Below are positions 1 to 7,517 of a stretch of DNA of 44,599 nucleotides, in pieces. Origin of the DNA: Prevotella sp. (GTDB lineage: Bacteria; Bacteroidota; Bacteroidia; Bacteroidales; Bacteroidaceae); NCBI GenBank assembly GCA_017471245.1, contig JAFUVB010000114.1, forward strand, positions 1 to 44,599, read 5' to 3'. The notes under the pieces were generated by a model. It saw nothing but the letters and a program-made list of their open reading frames with translations. It did no database searches and was not told the DNA's origin. The position numbers were made by a program, and so were the translations under genes. Numbering within the stretch: position 1 is the first letter of the stretch; each line of letters opens with the position of its first letter.

Positions 1-1
1 C

Positions 2-106
2 GCAGAGATTATCTCTGCCGATGCCAGCGAACTGCTTTCTGCGGTTATTGATGAAAATCCAAAGTTCCATAAATTCTATCAAATGTATAATTTATACGCA
101 GCGTGA
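2..106 (+). CDS. C-terminal end of an unidentified protein (cut by the window edge)
   Basis: An open frame enters from the left edge and stops at TGA 104-106, giving 34 residues that end in HKFYQMYNLYAA. The composition looks like normal protein, with an acidic amphipathic stretch before an aromatic tail. I do not recognise the family, and the start lies outside the window. After the stop comes AT-rich repeat sequence (137-262). Confidence 0.45.
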   Translation, partial: AEIISADASELLSAVIDENPKFHKFYQMYNLYAA

Positions 107-136
107 TGAATAATCATTCACTTGCGAAAGTTTAGT

Positions 137-262
137 TAATTTAATTTACTTTTCAAATCAATTTGATTTACTCAGCAAATTAATTTGATTTACTTTTCCA
201 TCTCGCCGTTTCCGAGGCTCCAAAGTGCCGCCTTCACACGTGAAAATCGTCGATTTCATCGC
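137..262. repeat. Dispersed 126-bp repeat, copy A
   Basis: This stretch aligns without gaps to 32773-32898 in the same orientation, with about 13 mismatches by hand count. The left part is a run of related AT-rich units (AAATCAATTTGATTTAC type), the right part is unique-looking sequence ending TTTCATCGC. The frame through it contains non-synonymous changes between copies, so it is probably a DNA-level repeat and not a gene. Confidence 0.65.
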
Positions 263-323
263 TTTATTTCATGCTTTCTAAAATGCGATTGGCGGATATC
301 GCAATCATTTTATCGAGTAATCA

Positions 324-355
324 TTTGGGAATTCAGGAATAAGTTAGTATCTTTG
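324..355 (+). promoter_or_regulatory. Sigma-ABfr-type promoter
   Basis: TTTG at 324-327, a 20-nt spacer and TATCTTTG at 348-355 match the Bacteroidetes -33/-7 consensus. Transcription would start near 362, about 40 nt before the ATG of the short ORF at 401. Confidence 0.55.
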
Positions 356-400
356 TCATCGAAAAGCAAATACTTTGACTTGAAGACCTAAAACGAAAGG

Positions 401-574
401 ATGGAAACGCAGGAACAAAAGAAGAAAAGATTGGCTGGTAAAGTGTTGTATCTTGATGCGCATGTCAATACCCTTAATAGAATCACTTTTAAGAAAGCGG
501 ATTCCTCGATGCTGCTTTGCAGAAGTGGATGCACATACAGAACAACGAATGTAGGTGTCATAGCATTTTCCTGA
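401..574 (+). CDS. Short hypothetical protein, 57 aa
   Basis: ATG at 401 to TGA 572-574. The product begins METQEQKKKRLAGKVLYL and is basic at its N-terminus, with two cysteines (C40 and C44). No family is recognised. Support comes from the consensus promoter at 324-355 and an A-rich, AAAGG-containing stretch just before the ATG. The end overlaps the convergent methyltransferase gene by 17 nt. It could be a real small protein or the remnant of a longer gene. Confidence 0.4.
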   Translation: METQEQKKKRLAGKVLYLDAHVNTLNRITFKKADSSMLLCRSGCTYRTTNVGVIAFS

Positions 575-1112
575 CGGCAAATTCCCAGATGACGATACCG
601 GCTGTGACGGAAACGTTCATGGAATGCTTGGTGCCAAACTGCGGTATCTCCAAGCAGCCGTCGCAGAGGTCAACCACTTCCTGATGAACACCTTTCACTT
701 CGTTGCCGAACACCACGGCGCATTTGGCTGTTGTTGCGGGCGACGGCGAAAGCCGCGCTTCGGAGAACAGATGCTGCAATTTGGTGCTGCCCTCGCATTG
801 CTCCACGGCATAGACAAAATAGCCCTGGCGGTGCAGTTCGTCTACGGCTTCGCGCGCCGTGGGGAAGTATCGCCAGTCAACACTGTCCTCTCCGCCCAAG
901 GCTGTCTTATGGATTTCCGGATGAGGCGGCGTTGCGGTGATGCCGCAGAGATAGACTGCTTCCACGCGGAAGGCATCGCTGGTGCGGAACACGCTGCCGA
1001 TATTATACATCGACCGCACATCGTCGAGCACGACAATGAGAGGCAGCTTGTCGGCTTCCTTGAACTCGGAAACCGACAAGCGGTTCATTTCTATGGTGCG
1101 AAGCTTACGCAT
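558..1112 (-). CDS. SpoU/TrmH-family RNA methyltransferase
   Basis: A 184-aa SPOUT-class enzyme that should transfer a methyl group from S-adenosylmethionine to a ribose 2'-OH of tRNA or rRNA. All three SpoU motifs are visible: motif 1 around N37-T44 (NIGSVFRTSD), motif 2 at 133-142 (VVFGNEVKGV), and motif 3 at 156-172 (IPQFGTKHSMNVSVTAG), which forms the knotted cofactor site. There is no N-terminal substrate-binding domain, so this is the minimal catalytic form and the target nucleotide cannot be named. The ATG overlaps the end of the SufE gene by 8 nt, which implies translational coupling as the last gene of the leftward operon. Confidence 0.9.
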   Translation of the reverse strand: MRKLRTIEMNRLSVSEFKEADKLPLIVVLDDVRSMYNIGSVFRTSDAFRVEAVYLCGITATPPHPEIHKTALGGEDSVDWRYFPTAREAVDELHRQGYFVYAVEQCEGSTKLQHLFSEARLSPSPATTAKCAVVFGNEVKGVHQEVVDLCDGCLEIPQFGTKHSMNVSVTAGIVIWEFAVRKML

Positions 1113-1530
1113 GGCTCTTCAAGCTATACGCCAGTGCATAGGCTCTCATTTGCTTCACCATGGCAAGAAGCCCGTTGCTGCGGGTGGGCGAAAGGTGCTC
1201 CCGCAGTCCGATGCGGTCAATAAAATAGAGATCGGCATCGAGAATTTCCTGCGGTGTATGCCCGCTGAGCACGCGAATGAGCAAGGCAACGATGCCTTTC
1301 ACGATGAGTGCATCGCTCTCGGCGGTGAAAAACAGTTTGCCGTCACGGTAGTCTGCCTGCAGCCATACGCGGCTCTGGCATCCGTCAATCAGGTTGCTTT
1401 CGTTTTTATATCGCTCGTCGAGCGGTTCCTGTTCGTTGCCCAAGTCGATGAGTAACTGGTATTTGTCCATCCAATCGGTGAAGTCTGAGAATTCCTCAAT
1501 CACCTCGTCTTGCAGTTCGTTGATAGTCAT
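1105..1530 (-). CDS. SufE-family Fe-S cluster assembly protein
   Basis: A 141-aa cytosolic protein of SufE length. In the family, SufE accepts persulfide sulfur from the cysteine desulfurase SufS on a conserved cysteine and passes it to the scaffold. That residue is C51 in the motif LIDGCQSRVW. The flanking features (WMDKYQLLIDLG near the N-terminus, GLREHLSPTRSNGL near the C-terminus) are typical. The start codon overlaps the stop of the upstream U32 gene as ATGA (1527-1530). No sufS or sufBCD lies in the window, so here it is separated from the core suf operon. Confidence 0.92.
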   Translation of the reverse strand: MTINELQDEVIEEFSDFTDWMDKYQLLIDLGNEQEPLDERYKNESNLIDGCQSRVWLQADYRDGKLFFTAESDALIVKGIVALLIRVLSGHTPQEILDADLYFIDRIGLREHLSPTRSNGLLAMVKQMRAYALAYSLKSHA

Positions 1531-2807
1531 ATATTTGTTTTTTCCAGTTTAAACAGTTTGTCGCTTGGGCGCACCTTTGCCGGAACCTTAATCGAGACGC
1601 GCGTTCCTTTCTGTGCCGTTGTCACGGCATGTGTGTCGTCGTGAATCTCTTCCACAGTAACGTAGATCACTCCTGTGGTTGGTCCGGTGATGAGCATTTC
1701 GTCGCCGATGCTGAATTCGGCAGCTTCGCAAGAGAATTCTGCCACGCCCAGCTTGGAGAAATACTTGATGCCTTTGCCCACATACACCTTGCGCTCGGTG
1801 GCATTCGAGCCGTAGTTCTCGTTCCATTCACCCAAAAGCTGTCCCTGGTAGTAGCCATCCCAGAAGCCGCGGTTGAACACTCGCGACAGTCTTTCGTCCC
1901 ATTGGTCTTTCTTCTCGTCGGTGAACGTGCCGTCGATCACGCTCTTTATAGCCTCCTTATAGCAGCGCACCACCTGATAGACATAGTCTCCGCCGCGCGC
2001 CCTGCCCTCAATCTTGAACACGCGCACGCCTGCCTGCATCATGCGGTCGATGAAACGCACGGTCTTCAAGTCCTTCGGGCTCATGATATACTTATTGTCG
2101 ATCTCCAACTGCGTACCCGTTTCGGCATCGGTCACCACATAAGAGCGGCGGCAGATCTGCATGCATTCGCCGCGATTGGCAGAGCGACCGGTATTCTGGA
2201 GCGACAGATAGCACTTGCCGGAAATGGCCATGCAGAGAGCGCCGTGGCAGAACATCTCAATGCGGATGGGCTGTCCCGACGGGCCGCAGATGTTTTCTTC
2301 CACCGCCTGCCGATGGATGTCAGCCACCTGCTGCATGTTCAGTTCGCGCGCCAAAACCACTACGTCGGCAAACTGCGCATAGAACCGCAGAGCCTCGATG
2401 TTGGAGATGTTCAGCTGAGTGGACAGATGCACCTCCTGACCAACGCGGTTGCAATAGGTCATCACTGCCACATCCGAGGCGATTACTGCCGAGATGCCCG
2501 CTTCTTTGGCAGCATCGATAATCTCGTGCATCAGTGGAATGTCTTCGCCATAGATGATGGTGTTCACCGTGAGATAGCTCTTGATGCCGTGTTCGCGGCA
2601 GGTTGCAGCCATCTCGCGCAAGTCGTTGATGGTGAAAACGGATGCTGAGTGGGCCCGCATGTTCAGCTTCTCTATTCCGAAATAGATGGAATCGGCGCCC
2701 GCCTGGATAGCGGCAGCCAGCGATTCGCGGCTTCCCACGGGAGCCATTACCTCAAATTCCTCAAAGGGCGGCATGAGGTTTTTCTGATCAATACTTGTAG
2801 GGTTCAT
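1527..2807 (-). CDS. Peptidase U32 family protein (tRNA/rRNA hydroxylation type)
   Basis: A 426-aa member of the U32 (collagenase-like) family. Characterised relatives (TrhP, RlhA) act in hydroxylation of RNA bases, so RNA modification is a more likely role than proteolysis; that is inferred from the family. Visible features are the N-terminal MAPVGSRESLAAAIQAGADS segment and a cysteine set C187, C192, C199, C215 and C219 (FCHGALC, SGKC, GECMQIC), suited to metal or Fe-S binding. I chose ATG at 2807 because its A is also the last base of the upstream kinase stop (TGATG). A GTG one codon earlier (2810) is the alternative. The neighbouring SufE fits a need for Fe-S clusters. Confidence 0.88.
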   Translation of the reverse strand: MNPTSIDQKNLMPPFEEFEVMAPVGSRESLAAAIQAGADSIYFGIEKLNMRAHSASVFTINDLREMAATCREHGIKSYLTVNTIIYGEDIPLMHEIIDAAKEAGISAVIASDVAVMTYCNRVGQEVHLSTQLNISNIEALRFYAQFADVVVLARELNMQQVADIHRQAVEENICGPSGQPIRIEMFCHGALCMAISGKCYLSLQNTGRSANRGECMQICRRSYVVTDAETGTQLEIDNKYIMSPKDLKTVRFIDRMMQAGVRVFKIEGRARGGDYVYQVVRCYKEAIKSVIDGTFTDEKKDQWDERLSRVFNRGFWDGYYQGQLLGEWNENYGSNATERKVYVGKGIKYFSKLGVAEFSCEAAEFSIGDEMLITGPTTGVIYVTVEEIHDDTHAVTTAQKGTRVSIKVPAKVRPSDKLFKLEKTNI

Positions 2808-3436
2808 CACACATTATCCTCCATGGGGAACAATCCGTAGAGCTTGGCGTCGATCATATCCGTCACTTCCTTGAAGTCTTGCGGGTTTTCTCCGAACTTG
2901 CAAGTGTCGCCGTTGATGATGATCAGCTGTCCTTTATAGGTTGAAATCCAGTCTTCATAGCGTTTCTCCAAGCCTTGCAGGTAGTCCAGTCGCATGGTTT
3001 GCTCGTAGTCGCGTCCGCGTTTCTGAATCTGCGCCACCAATGTGGGAATGCTTGAACGGATATAGATCATCAGGTCGGGCAGCTTCACCAAGGAGATCAT
3101 CAGTTCGAAAAGGTCGCTGTAGTTCTCGAAATCGCGGTCGCTCATCATCCCTTGCCCGTGGAGGTTGGGTGCGAAGATGCGCGCGTCTTCAAAGATGGTG
3201 CGGTCTTGAATGATGGTATCGTTGCTCTTCGATATCTCCACCACCTCCTTGAAACGTTTGTTGAGGAAATACACCTGGAGGTTGAACGACCAGCGTTTCA
3301 TGTCGGCATAGAAGTCGGCGAGATAGGGATTATGGTCAACGGGCTCGAATCTTGGCGTCCATCCATACCGGTGTGCGAGCATCTTTGTCAGCGTTGTCTT
3401 TCCGCTGCCTATGTTTCCTGCTACTGCTATATGCAT
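2807..3436 (-). CDS. Deoxynucleoside kinase 1 (dGK/dAK-like)
   Basis: A 209-aa enzyme that should phosphorylate deoxynucleosides at the 5' position using ATP in the salvage pathway. It has a P-loop at G7-T15 (GNIGSGKTT), a DR motif at 78-79 (QDRTIFEDA) in place of the common ERS, and the arginine-rich lid RGRDYE near residue 140. Gene 2 of the pair lies 59 nt upstream and is similar throughout, so the two probably arose by tandem duplication. By analogy with paired bacterial kinases they may form a heterodimer with different base preferences; this is inference. Its stop overlaps the start of the U32 gene. Confidence 0.88.
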   Translation of the reverse strand: MHIAVAGNIGSGKTTLTKMLAHRYGWTPRFEPVDHNPYLADFYADMKRWSFNLQVYFLNKRFKEVVEISKSNDTIIQDRTIFEDARIFAPNLHGQGMMSDRDFENYSDLFELMISLVKLPDLMIYIRSSIPTLVAQIQKRGRDYEQTMRLDYLQGLEKRYEDWISTYKGQLIIINGDTCKFGENPQDFKEVTDMIDAKLYGLFPMEDNV

Positions 3437-3495
3437 ATATCTAATGGTTTAGGTTATTATTCATTGTTACGAAAGGGTGGTCCATCCGCTGCTCC

Positions 3496-4119
3496 TCACT
3501 GCTCCGGGAAGAATCCGAACAACACCTGGTCGATGCGGTCGATGATTCCCGCGAAGTCTTTCGGGTGGTGTTCGAAATCAATCTGGTCTTTATCGATCAC
3601 GATGGTGCGCCCTTTATACTTCTCAAAGATAAACTCATCGTAGCGGCTGTTCAGGTTTTCCAGATACTCCAGTTGCATGGTCTGCTCGTAGTCGCGCCCT
3701 CTTTTCTGGATGTTTGCCACCAGATGCGGCACGGATGCCCGCAGGTATATCATCAGGTCGGGCATCTTCACCACGCCCGTCATCTGCTCGAACAGCTCCA
3801 TATATGTGTCATAATCGCGGTCGCTCATGTTTCCCATTGCCTTGTTGTTTGCCATGAACACGTGTACACCTTCAAAGATGGAGCGGTCCTGGATGATGGT
3901 ATGGTCGGCATGGGAGATGGCAATCAGGTCGCGGAAGCGTTCCTTCAGGAAGAACACCTCCATATTGAACGACCACCGGTGGATGTCGCGATAATAGTCT
4001 TCGAGATACGGATTGTTGCTCACCGACTCATATCTTGCCTCCCAATGATAGTGTCGGGCGAGCATGCCAGTGAGTGTAGTCTTTCCGCTTCCGATATTTC
4101 CTGCTACAGCAATATACAT
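3496..4119 (-). CDS. Deoxynucleoside kinase 2
   Basis: A 207-aa paralogue of the downstream kinase with the same layout: P-loop 7-15, QDRSIFEG at 77-84 (the S is the usual residue of the ERS/DRS motif) and lid RGRDYE near 140. It is the first gene of a leftward operon (dNK2, dNK1, U32, SufE, methyltransferase). The aligned length and the shared NPYLxDxYxDxxRWSFN segment near 36-52 show recent common descent. A -7 box lies about 24-31 nt upstream of the ATG. Confidence 0.88.
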   Translation of the reverse strand: MYIAVAGNIGSGKTTLTGMLARHYHWEARYESVSNNPYLEDYYRDIHRWSFNMEVFFLKERFRDLIAISHADHTIIQDRSIFEGVHVFMANNKAMGNMSDRDYDTYMELFEQMTGVVKMPDLMIYLRASVPHLVANIQKRGRDYEQTMQLEYLENLNSRYDEFIFEKYKGRTIVIDKDQIDFEHHPKDFAGIIDRIDQVLFGFFPEQ

Positions 4120-4142
4120 ATTATAATATATGGTTCTGGATG

Positions 4143-4150
4143 CAAAGATA
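4143..4150 (-). promoter_or_regulatory. -7 element for the kinase operon
   Basis: Read on the minus strand this is TATCTTTG, followed by GC as in many promoters of this window. I do not see a good -33 TTG at the right distance, so only the -7 half is supported. Confidence 0.4.
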
Positions 4151-4310
4151 AGTAAAAAGCGTGAATTACGAGCCAGAGAAATAAAGTTTTTATGTTTTCT
4201 TTAGAGGAGAGCTGCATGGGAAACGGGCAGGGTGCAGGCAGAAAAGGCCCTTTTTGTTTTCTTTTTTGCGCCATTTTTTATTAATTTTGCAGGCGGAAAG
4301 CAAGAGATTT

Positions 4311-4460
4311 CGAAATAACGCCACATCGGAATAACGATATAACGTCATAACGAAATATCGAAACGCCGAAAAAATGGCATAACGACATGCCGAAATAACG
4401 ACAAAACGACATGCCGAAATAACGATATGACGAAAAATCGAAATAACGATATAACGAAAG
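4311..4460. repeat. CGAAATAACG-type repeat cluster (left)
   Basis: About 150 nt built from loosely repeated CGAAATAACG, CGATATAACG and CGACATGC words. The same words occur at 5291-5420 beyond the neighbouring gene, so the four-helix-bundle gene is bracketed by the family. The remaining 4120-4310 sequence holds only a possible TAATTTTG -7 box at 4282-4289; if used, the repeats would be transcribed as a leader. Confidence 0.7.
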
Positions 4461-4501
4461 AACATAACATCATAACAATAACAAACAAAACAAAAAGAAC
4501 C

Positions 4502-5242
4502 ATGGAAATAACACGTTTTGGATATTTTTGGTTAGACACATGGGTGCTTGCCAATGTGATTCAATTGGCAACGCAGGAATTCTGCATGCGCTATCTGAAC
4601 CATACGAATGACCCTTGCGGGCGACAGTTCGACCAAATGACACAGGCGGCGCGCTCTGTTCCTGCCAATATTGCCGAAGGAAACTCGCGCCATTCCACAT
4701 CGAGAGAAACTGAGATGAAGCTCACCGACGTGGCTCGCGCCAGTCTTTCCGAGCTTGCCAACGACTATCTGAACTGGCTTTTGCTGCACGAGAGCATACC
4801 CTGGTCGGTGAGAAGTGCTGAATACATGGCAGTCGGCAATATCCGATTCGACCGCCCCACATATAAAGACGACGTGCAGCATCTGAGCAGCGTTCATATT
4901 CTCGCGCAGAAACACAAGTTCGACACATGGCTCAAGGGCGGCGACCACCTGATGGCTGCCAATTGTATGCTTGTGCTTTGCAATCGACTGATCATGATGC
5001 TCGGTCGCCAGATAGAGCATCTGCTGGAGTCGTTCAAGGAGGAAGGCGGCTTCACAGAGGGGCTTACCGCCGAGCGTCTCGCCTTCCGCACGCAGCAAAG
5101 CGCGCAAAGCAACGCCCCTCTATGCCCTCAGTGCGGTCGGCCGATGATCAAGCGCATGGCCAAAAAGGGCATTCATTCCGGCAAGGAGTTCTGGAGTTGC
5201 AGCGGTTATCCTGAGTGCAACGGGACGAGGAGCATTGATTAA
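4502..5242 (+). CDS. Four-helix-bundle protein fused to a topoisomerase-type zinc ribbon
   Basis: A 246-aa protein. Residues 1-190 resemble the four-helix-bundle (23S rRNA intervening-sequence, S23) family, with the hallmark segment SVPANIAEGNSR at 52-63 followed by helices containing SLSELANDYL. Residues 208-242 form a C4 zinc ribbon like those at the end of topoisomerase I: C208, C211, C233 and C239 in CPQC...SCSGYPEC. S23 proteins are usually about 120 aa and lack a ribbon, so the fusion and length are unusual. A nucleic-acid-binding role is inferred. I chose ATG 4502 because the longer frame (from 4427) is translated repeat sequence. Confidence 0.8.
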   Translation: MEITRFGYFWLDTWVLANVIQLATQEFCMRYLNHTNDPCGRQFDQMTQAARSVPANIAEGNSRHSTSRETEMKLTDVARASLSELANDYLNWLLLHESIPWSVRSAEYMAVGNIRFDRPTYKDDVQHLSSVHILAQKHKFDTWLKGGDHLMAANCMLVLCNRLIMMLGRQIEHLLESFKEEGGFTEGLTAERLAFRTQQSAQSNAPLCPQCGRPMIKRMAKKGIHSGKEFWSCSGYPECNGTRSID

Positions 5243-5290
5243 GGGTTGAGGCGGCGGTTTTTGATGGGGGTGTTTTGGTGTTTCGATGTT

Positions 5291-5420
5291 TCGGAATATC
5301 GATATAACGTTATGACGAGATGTCGAAAAGACTTGTCGAAATAACGATATAACGTGATGACGAAATAACGAAATGATTCGCCGAAATAACGATATAACGT
5401 GATGACGGGATATCGAATCG
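5291..5420. repeat. CGAAATAACG-type repeat cluster (right)
   Basis: Includes two near-identical 22-nt blocks (ATAACGATATAACGTGATGA type) about 45 nt apart. It matches the cluster at 4311-4460 in wording and orientation. The stretch from 5243 to 5290 has no recognisable feature. Confidence 0.7.
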
Positions 5421-5462
5421 GTTGCTGCTATTATATTTAATAATGTGTTTTTCAGGGATTCC

Positions 5463-5495
5463 TTGCGTGAATCTCGCCAAAAAAATGTATTTTTG
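5463..5495 (+). promoter_or_regulatory. Probable promoter of the thioesterase gene
   Basis: TTG at 5463-5465, a 22-nt spacer (slightly long) and TATTTTTG at 5488-5495. Transcription would begin just before the tandem mini-ORF array at 5508. Confidence 0.45.
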
Positions 5496-5507
5496 CAGTC
5501 AGAAAGG

Positions 5508-5656
5508 ATGGACAAATGCATATAAAAAATGGACAAATGCATATAAAAAGATGAGCAAATGCATATAAAAAATGGACAAATGCATATAAAAATATGAACA
5601 AATGCATATAAAAAATATGAACAAATGCATATAAAAGGATGAACAAACGCAAATAA
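5508..5656 (+). repeat. Seven tandem copies of a 21-23 bp unit, each a five-codon ORF
   Basis: Units start at 5508, 5529, 5551, 5572, 5594, 5617 and 5639. Each reads ATG, Asp/Ser/Asn, Lys, Cys, Ile, TAA (MDKCI, MDKCI, MSKCI, MDKCI, MNKCI, MNKCI, then MNKRK). They lie between the predicted promoter and the thioesterase start, so they would sit in its leader. Because the period varies between 21 and 23, the frames differ but every unit keeps its own start and stop. Confidence 0.8.
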
Positions 5657-5667
5657 AAAGGAATGAC

Positions 5668-6150
5668 ATGAAGAAGATAAAGAACCCATGGCTGCACAAG
5701 GAGGGATACGATTGTTTTGGCTGTTGCCCCGACAATCCGATAGGAATCCACATGGAGTTTTATGAAGACGGGGAGGAGATTGTGAGTTTCTGGAAACCGC
5801 AACAGCACTTCCAGGGATGGATTGACACGCTCCACGGTGGCATTCAGGCCACGTTGATCGACGAATGTGCGGCGTGGGTGGTGTCGCGGAAGTTGCAGAC
5901 GAGCGGTGTCACCAGTAAGTTGGAGATCAAATACCGTAAGGCTATCATGACCACAGAGCCCCAAATCACGGTGCGTGCACGGCTGAAAGAGATGCACCGC
6001 AATGTGGCGTTCATCCACATCGAGATAGAGAACGCCAAGGGAGAGGTGTGCACCGAGAGCGATGCGGTGTATTTCACGTTCCCCAAGGAGAAGGCTGCTG
6101 AAATGGGATTTACGCATTGCGACACCGAAGGCGAGGAGCTATTGCTGTAG
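5668..6150 (+). CDS. PaaI-type hotdog-fold acyl-CoA thioesterase
   Basis: A 160-aa single hotdog-domain protein, which in this family hydrolyses acyl-CoA thioesters. The core is LHGGIQATLIDECAAW at about 56-71, where the HGG loop and the acidic residue on the long helix form the active site. An N-terminal CFGC pair (residues 17 and 20) precedes it, as in other Bacteroidetes members. The substrate cannot be read from sequence. A two-codon ORF (ATGACATGA, 5663-5671) overlaps the start as ATGA, so translation could be coupled to upstream initiation. Confidence 0.85.
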   Translation: MKKIKNPWLHKEGYDCFGCCPDNPIGIHMEFYEDGEEIVSFWKPQQHFQGWIDTLHGGIQATLIDECAAWVVSRKLQTSGVTSKLEIKYRKAIMTTEPQITVRARLKEMHRNVAFIHIEIENAKGEVCTESDAVYFTFPKEKAAEMGFTHCDTEGEELLL

Positions 6151-6186
6151 GATAGCGATGGTGCCGATCCTCTGAAACGTGATAAG

Positions 6187-6312
6187 CATCATCCGAAACA
6201 TAAAGAAATATAGCATCATAAGTCAATAAACCTCATCCGGAATATCAGGAAATATAGCATCATAAGTCAATAAACCTCATCCGGAATATCAAGAAATAAA
6301 GCATTATAAAAC
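6187..6312. repeat. 44-bp tandem repeat, about 2.8 copies
   Basis: Units begin near 6187, 6232 and 6276 and contain CTCATCCGGAATATC followed by AGCATCATAAGTCAATAA. The array fills the gap between the thioesterase and the peptidase gene and ends nine bases before the peptidase ATG. The period is close to twice 22 bp, the size seen in other arrays here. Confidence 0.75.
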
Positions 6313-6320
6313 AAATATCG

Positions 6321-7457
6321 ATGGACAATCGCAGGCATTTATCCTGGAACAATCGCAGGTTTTTTGCATCCGGCATCTTCGTTTTGATGCTCTGCTGCGT
6401 GCTCTTGTCGGCATGCGGTAAGGGGGAAAAGGCTGTCGGCGAGAGTGCTTTCGGAGCCGACAGCGTGGTTGGCATGCCCGTGACGGAGTGCTTGGTGAAG
6501 ACCACACCCGTGAAAGACCAGGGCAGGAGCAATCTTTGCTGGGTGTATGCCATGCTCGCCACCATCGAGAGCGAGCACCTGATGCAGGGCGATTCGGTGA
6601 ATCTCTCACCGCTGTTCATAGCCAGAATGTTCCTGCAAGAGCAGGCCGAGGCATACTATCTCGCCCAAGGCGGCCGCCACATAGGCACCCGCGGCATGGC
6701 AAGCACGCTGCTCCGCCTCATGCGGCGTTACGGTATCACCCACTATGATGCCTTCCACGGCGAGGTGAACCTGAACGTGCTGGCGCGAAAAACCGAAAAA
6801 GTGGCAGCCGCTTGTCTGGCAAAGCGCAGCGGGATAGCGCAGCTGCGCGAGCGCGTCGACGACCTTTTGGATGAGCAGATGCGCACTGTGCCGCAATATG
6901 TGTTCATGCTCGGAGCCGAATATACCACGCAGGAATTCGCCCATAGCGTATGCCGCGACGACGAATATGTGGCGCTCACCAGTTTCACCCACCATCCTTT
7001 CTACCGCGAAACCTCGCTTGAGCTGCCCGACAACTATTATAAGGACACCTTCTGGAATGTCCCCTTGGACACGCTCATGCACCATGTTGAGCAGGCTTTG
7101 CGCAGCGGGCATCCCGTCTGTTGGGAGGGCGACGTCAGCGAAAGCGGATTTTCGTTTGCCAGGGGCATAGGTCGTCTGGCTGACGAAGGGCGGCATGTGA
7201 CCCAGGAAATGCGTCAGCGGATGTTCGAAAGATTCCAAACCACCGACGACCACAGCATGGAACTCGTCGGCATAGCCCGCTCGCCGAAGGGAAAGAAGTA
7301 TTACGTCTGCAAGAATTCGTGGGGGACCGGCAACGCCGCGAAGGGGCTTGTGTATCTCAGCGAGGAATATCTGCGCGCCAAGACCATTGCCGTGTGGATG
7401 AGCAGAGATGCGCTCCGAGGGGGATTGGCTGAAAAAATTCCGCCGTTGGCAGAATAA
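6321..7457 (+). CDS. Papain-like (C1-family) cysteine peptidase, lipoprotein
   Basis: A 378-aa protein related to the bleomycin hydrolase/PepC branch of family C1. An N-terminal hydrophobic segment ends in the lipobox LLSAC (C32), so it should be a membrane-anchored lipoprotein facing the periplasm or the surface. The catalytic triad is visible: C73 in QGRSNLCW, H311 in DDHSMELVG and N332 in CKNSWG, with the oxyanion-hole Gln at Q67. PepC and bleomycin hydrolase are cytosolic, so the lipid anchor marks a secreted variant found in Bacteroidetes. Function is probably peptide trimming outside the cytoplasm; substrates are unknown. Confidence 0.85.
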   Translation: MDNRRHLSWNNRRFFASGIFVLMLCCVLLSACGKGEKAVGESAFGADSVVGMPVTECLVKTTPVKDQGRSNLCWVYAMLATIESEHLMQGDSVNLSPLFIARMFLQEQAEAYYLAQGGRHIGTRGMASTLLRLMRRYGITHYDAFHGEVNLNVLARKTEKVAAACLAKRSGIAQLRERVDDLLDEQMRTVPQYVFMLGAEYTTQEFAHSVCRDDEYVALTSFTHHPFYRETSLELPDNYYKDTFWNVPLDTLMHHVEQALRSGHPVCWEGDVSESGFSFARGIGRLADEGRHVTQEMRQRMFERFQTTDDHSMELVGIARSPKGKKYYVCKNSWGTGNAAKGLVYLSEEYLRAKTIAVWMSRDALRGGLAEKIPPLAE

Positions 7458-7468
7458 ATTTGCAGCTT

Positions 7469-7500
7469 CGAAACCATCATCCTAACTTTGCATTGCTAAA
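7469..7500 (+). promoter_or_regulatory. Promoter of the VTC-DUF4956-DUF2490 operon
   Basis: TTTG at 7469-7472, a 20-nt spacer, TAACTTTG at 7493-7500. The predicted start of transcription is about 10 nt before the VTC gene ATG, so the leader would be very short. Confidence 0.65.
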
Positions 7501-7517
7501 TAGAACAAACAGGAACA

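Noticed and set aside
185-391. 68-codon ORF starting with TTG
   Set aside because: It is the translated dispersed repeat and runs past the promoter at 324-355; differences from copy B are mostly non-synonymous.
4190-4465. 91-codon minus-strand ORF of repeated FRYVVIS words
   Set aside because: Translation of the CGAAATAACG cluster; it overlaps the leader of the four-helix-bundle gene.
5120-5753. Minus-strand frames rich in repeated FICICSxFYMHL words
   Set aside because: They are translations of the tandem repeats at 5291-5656.
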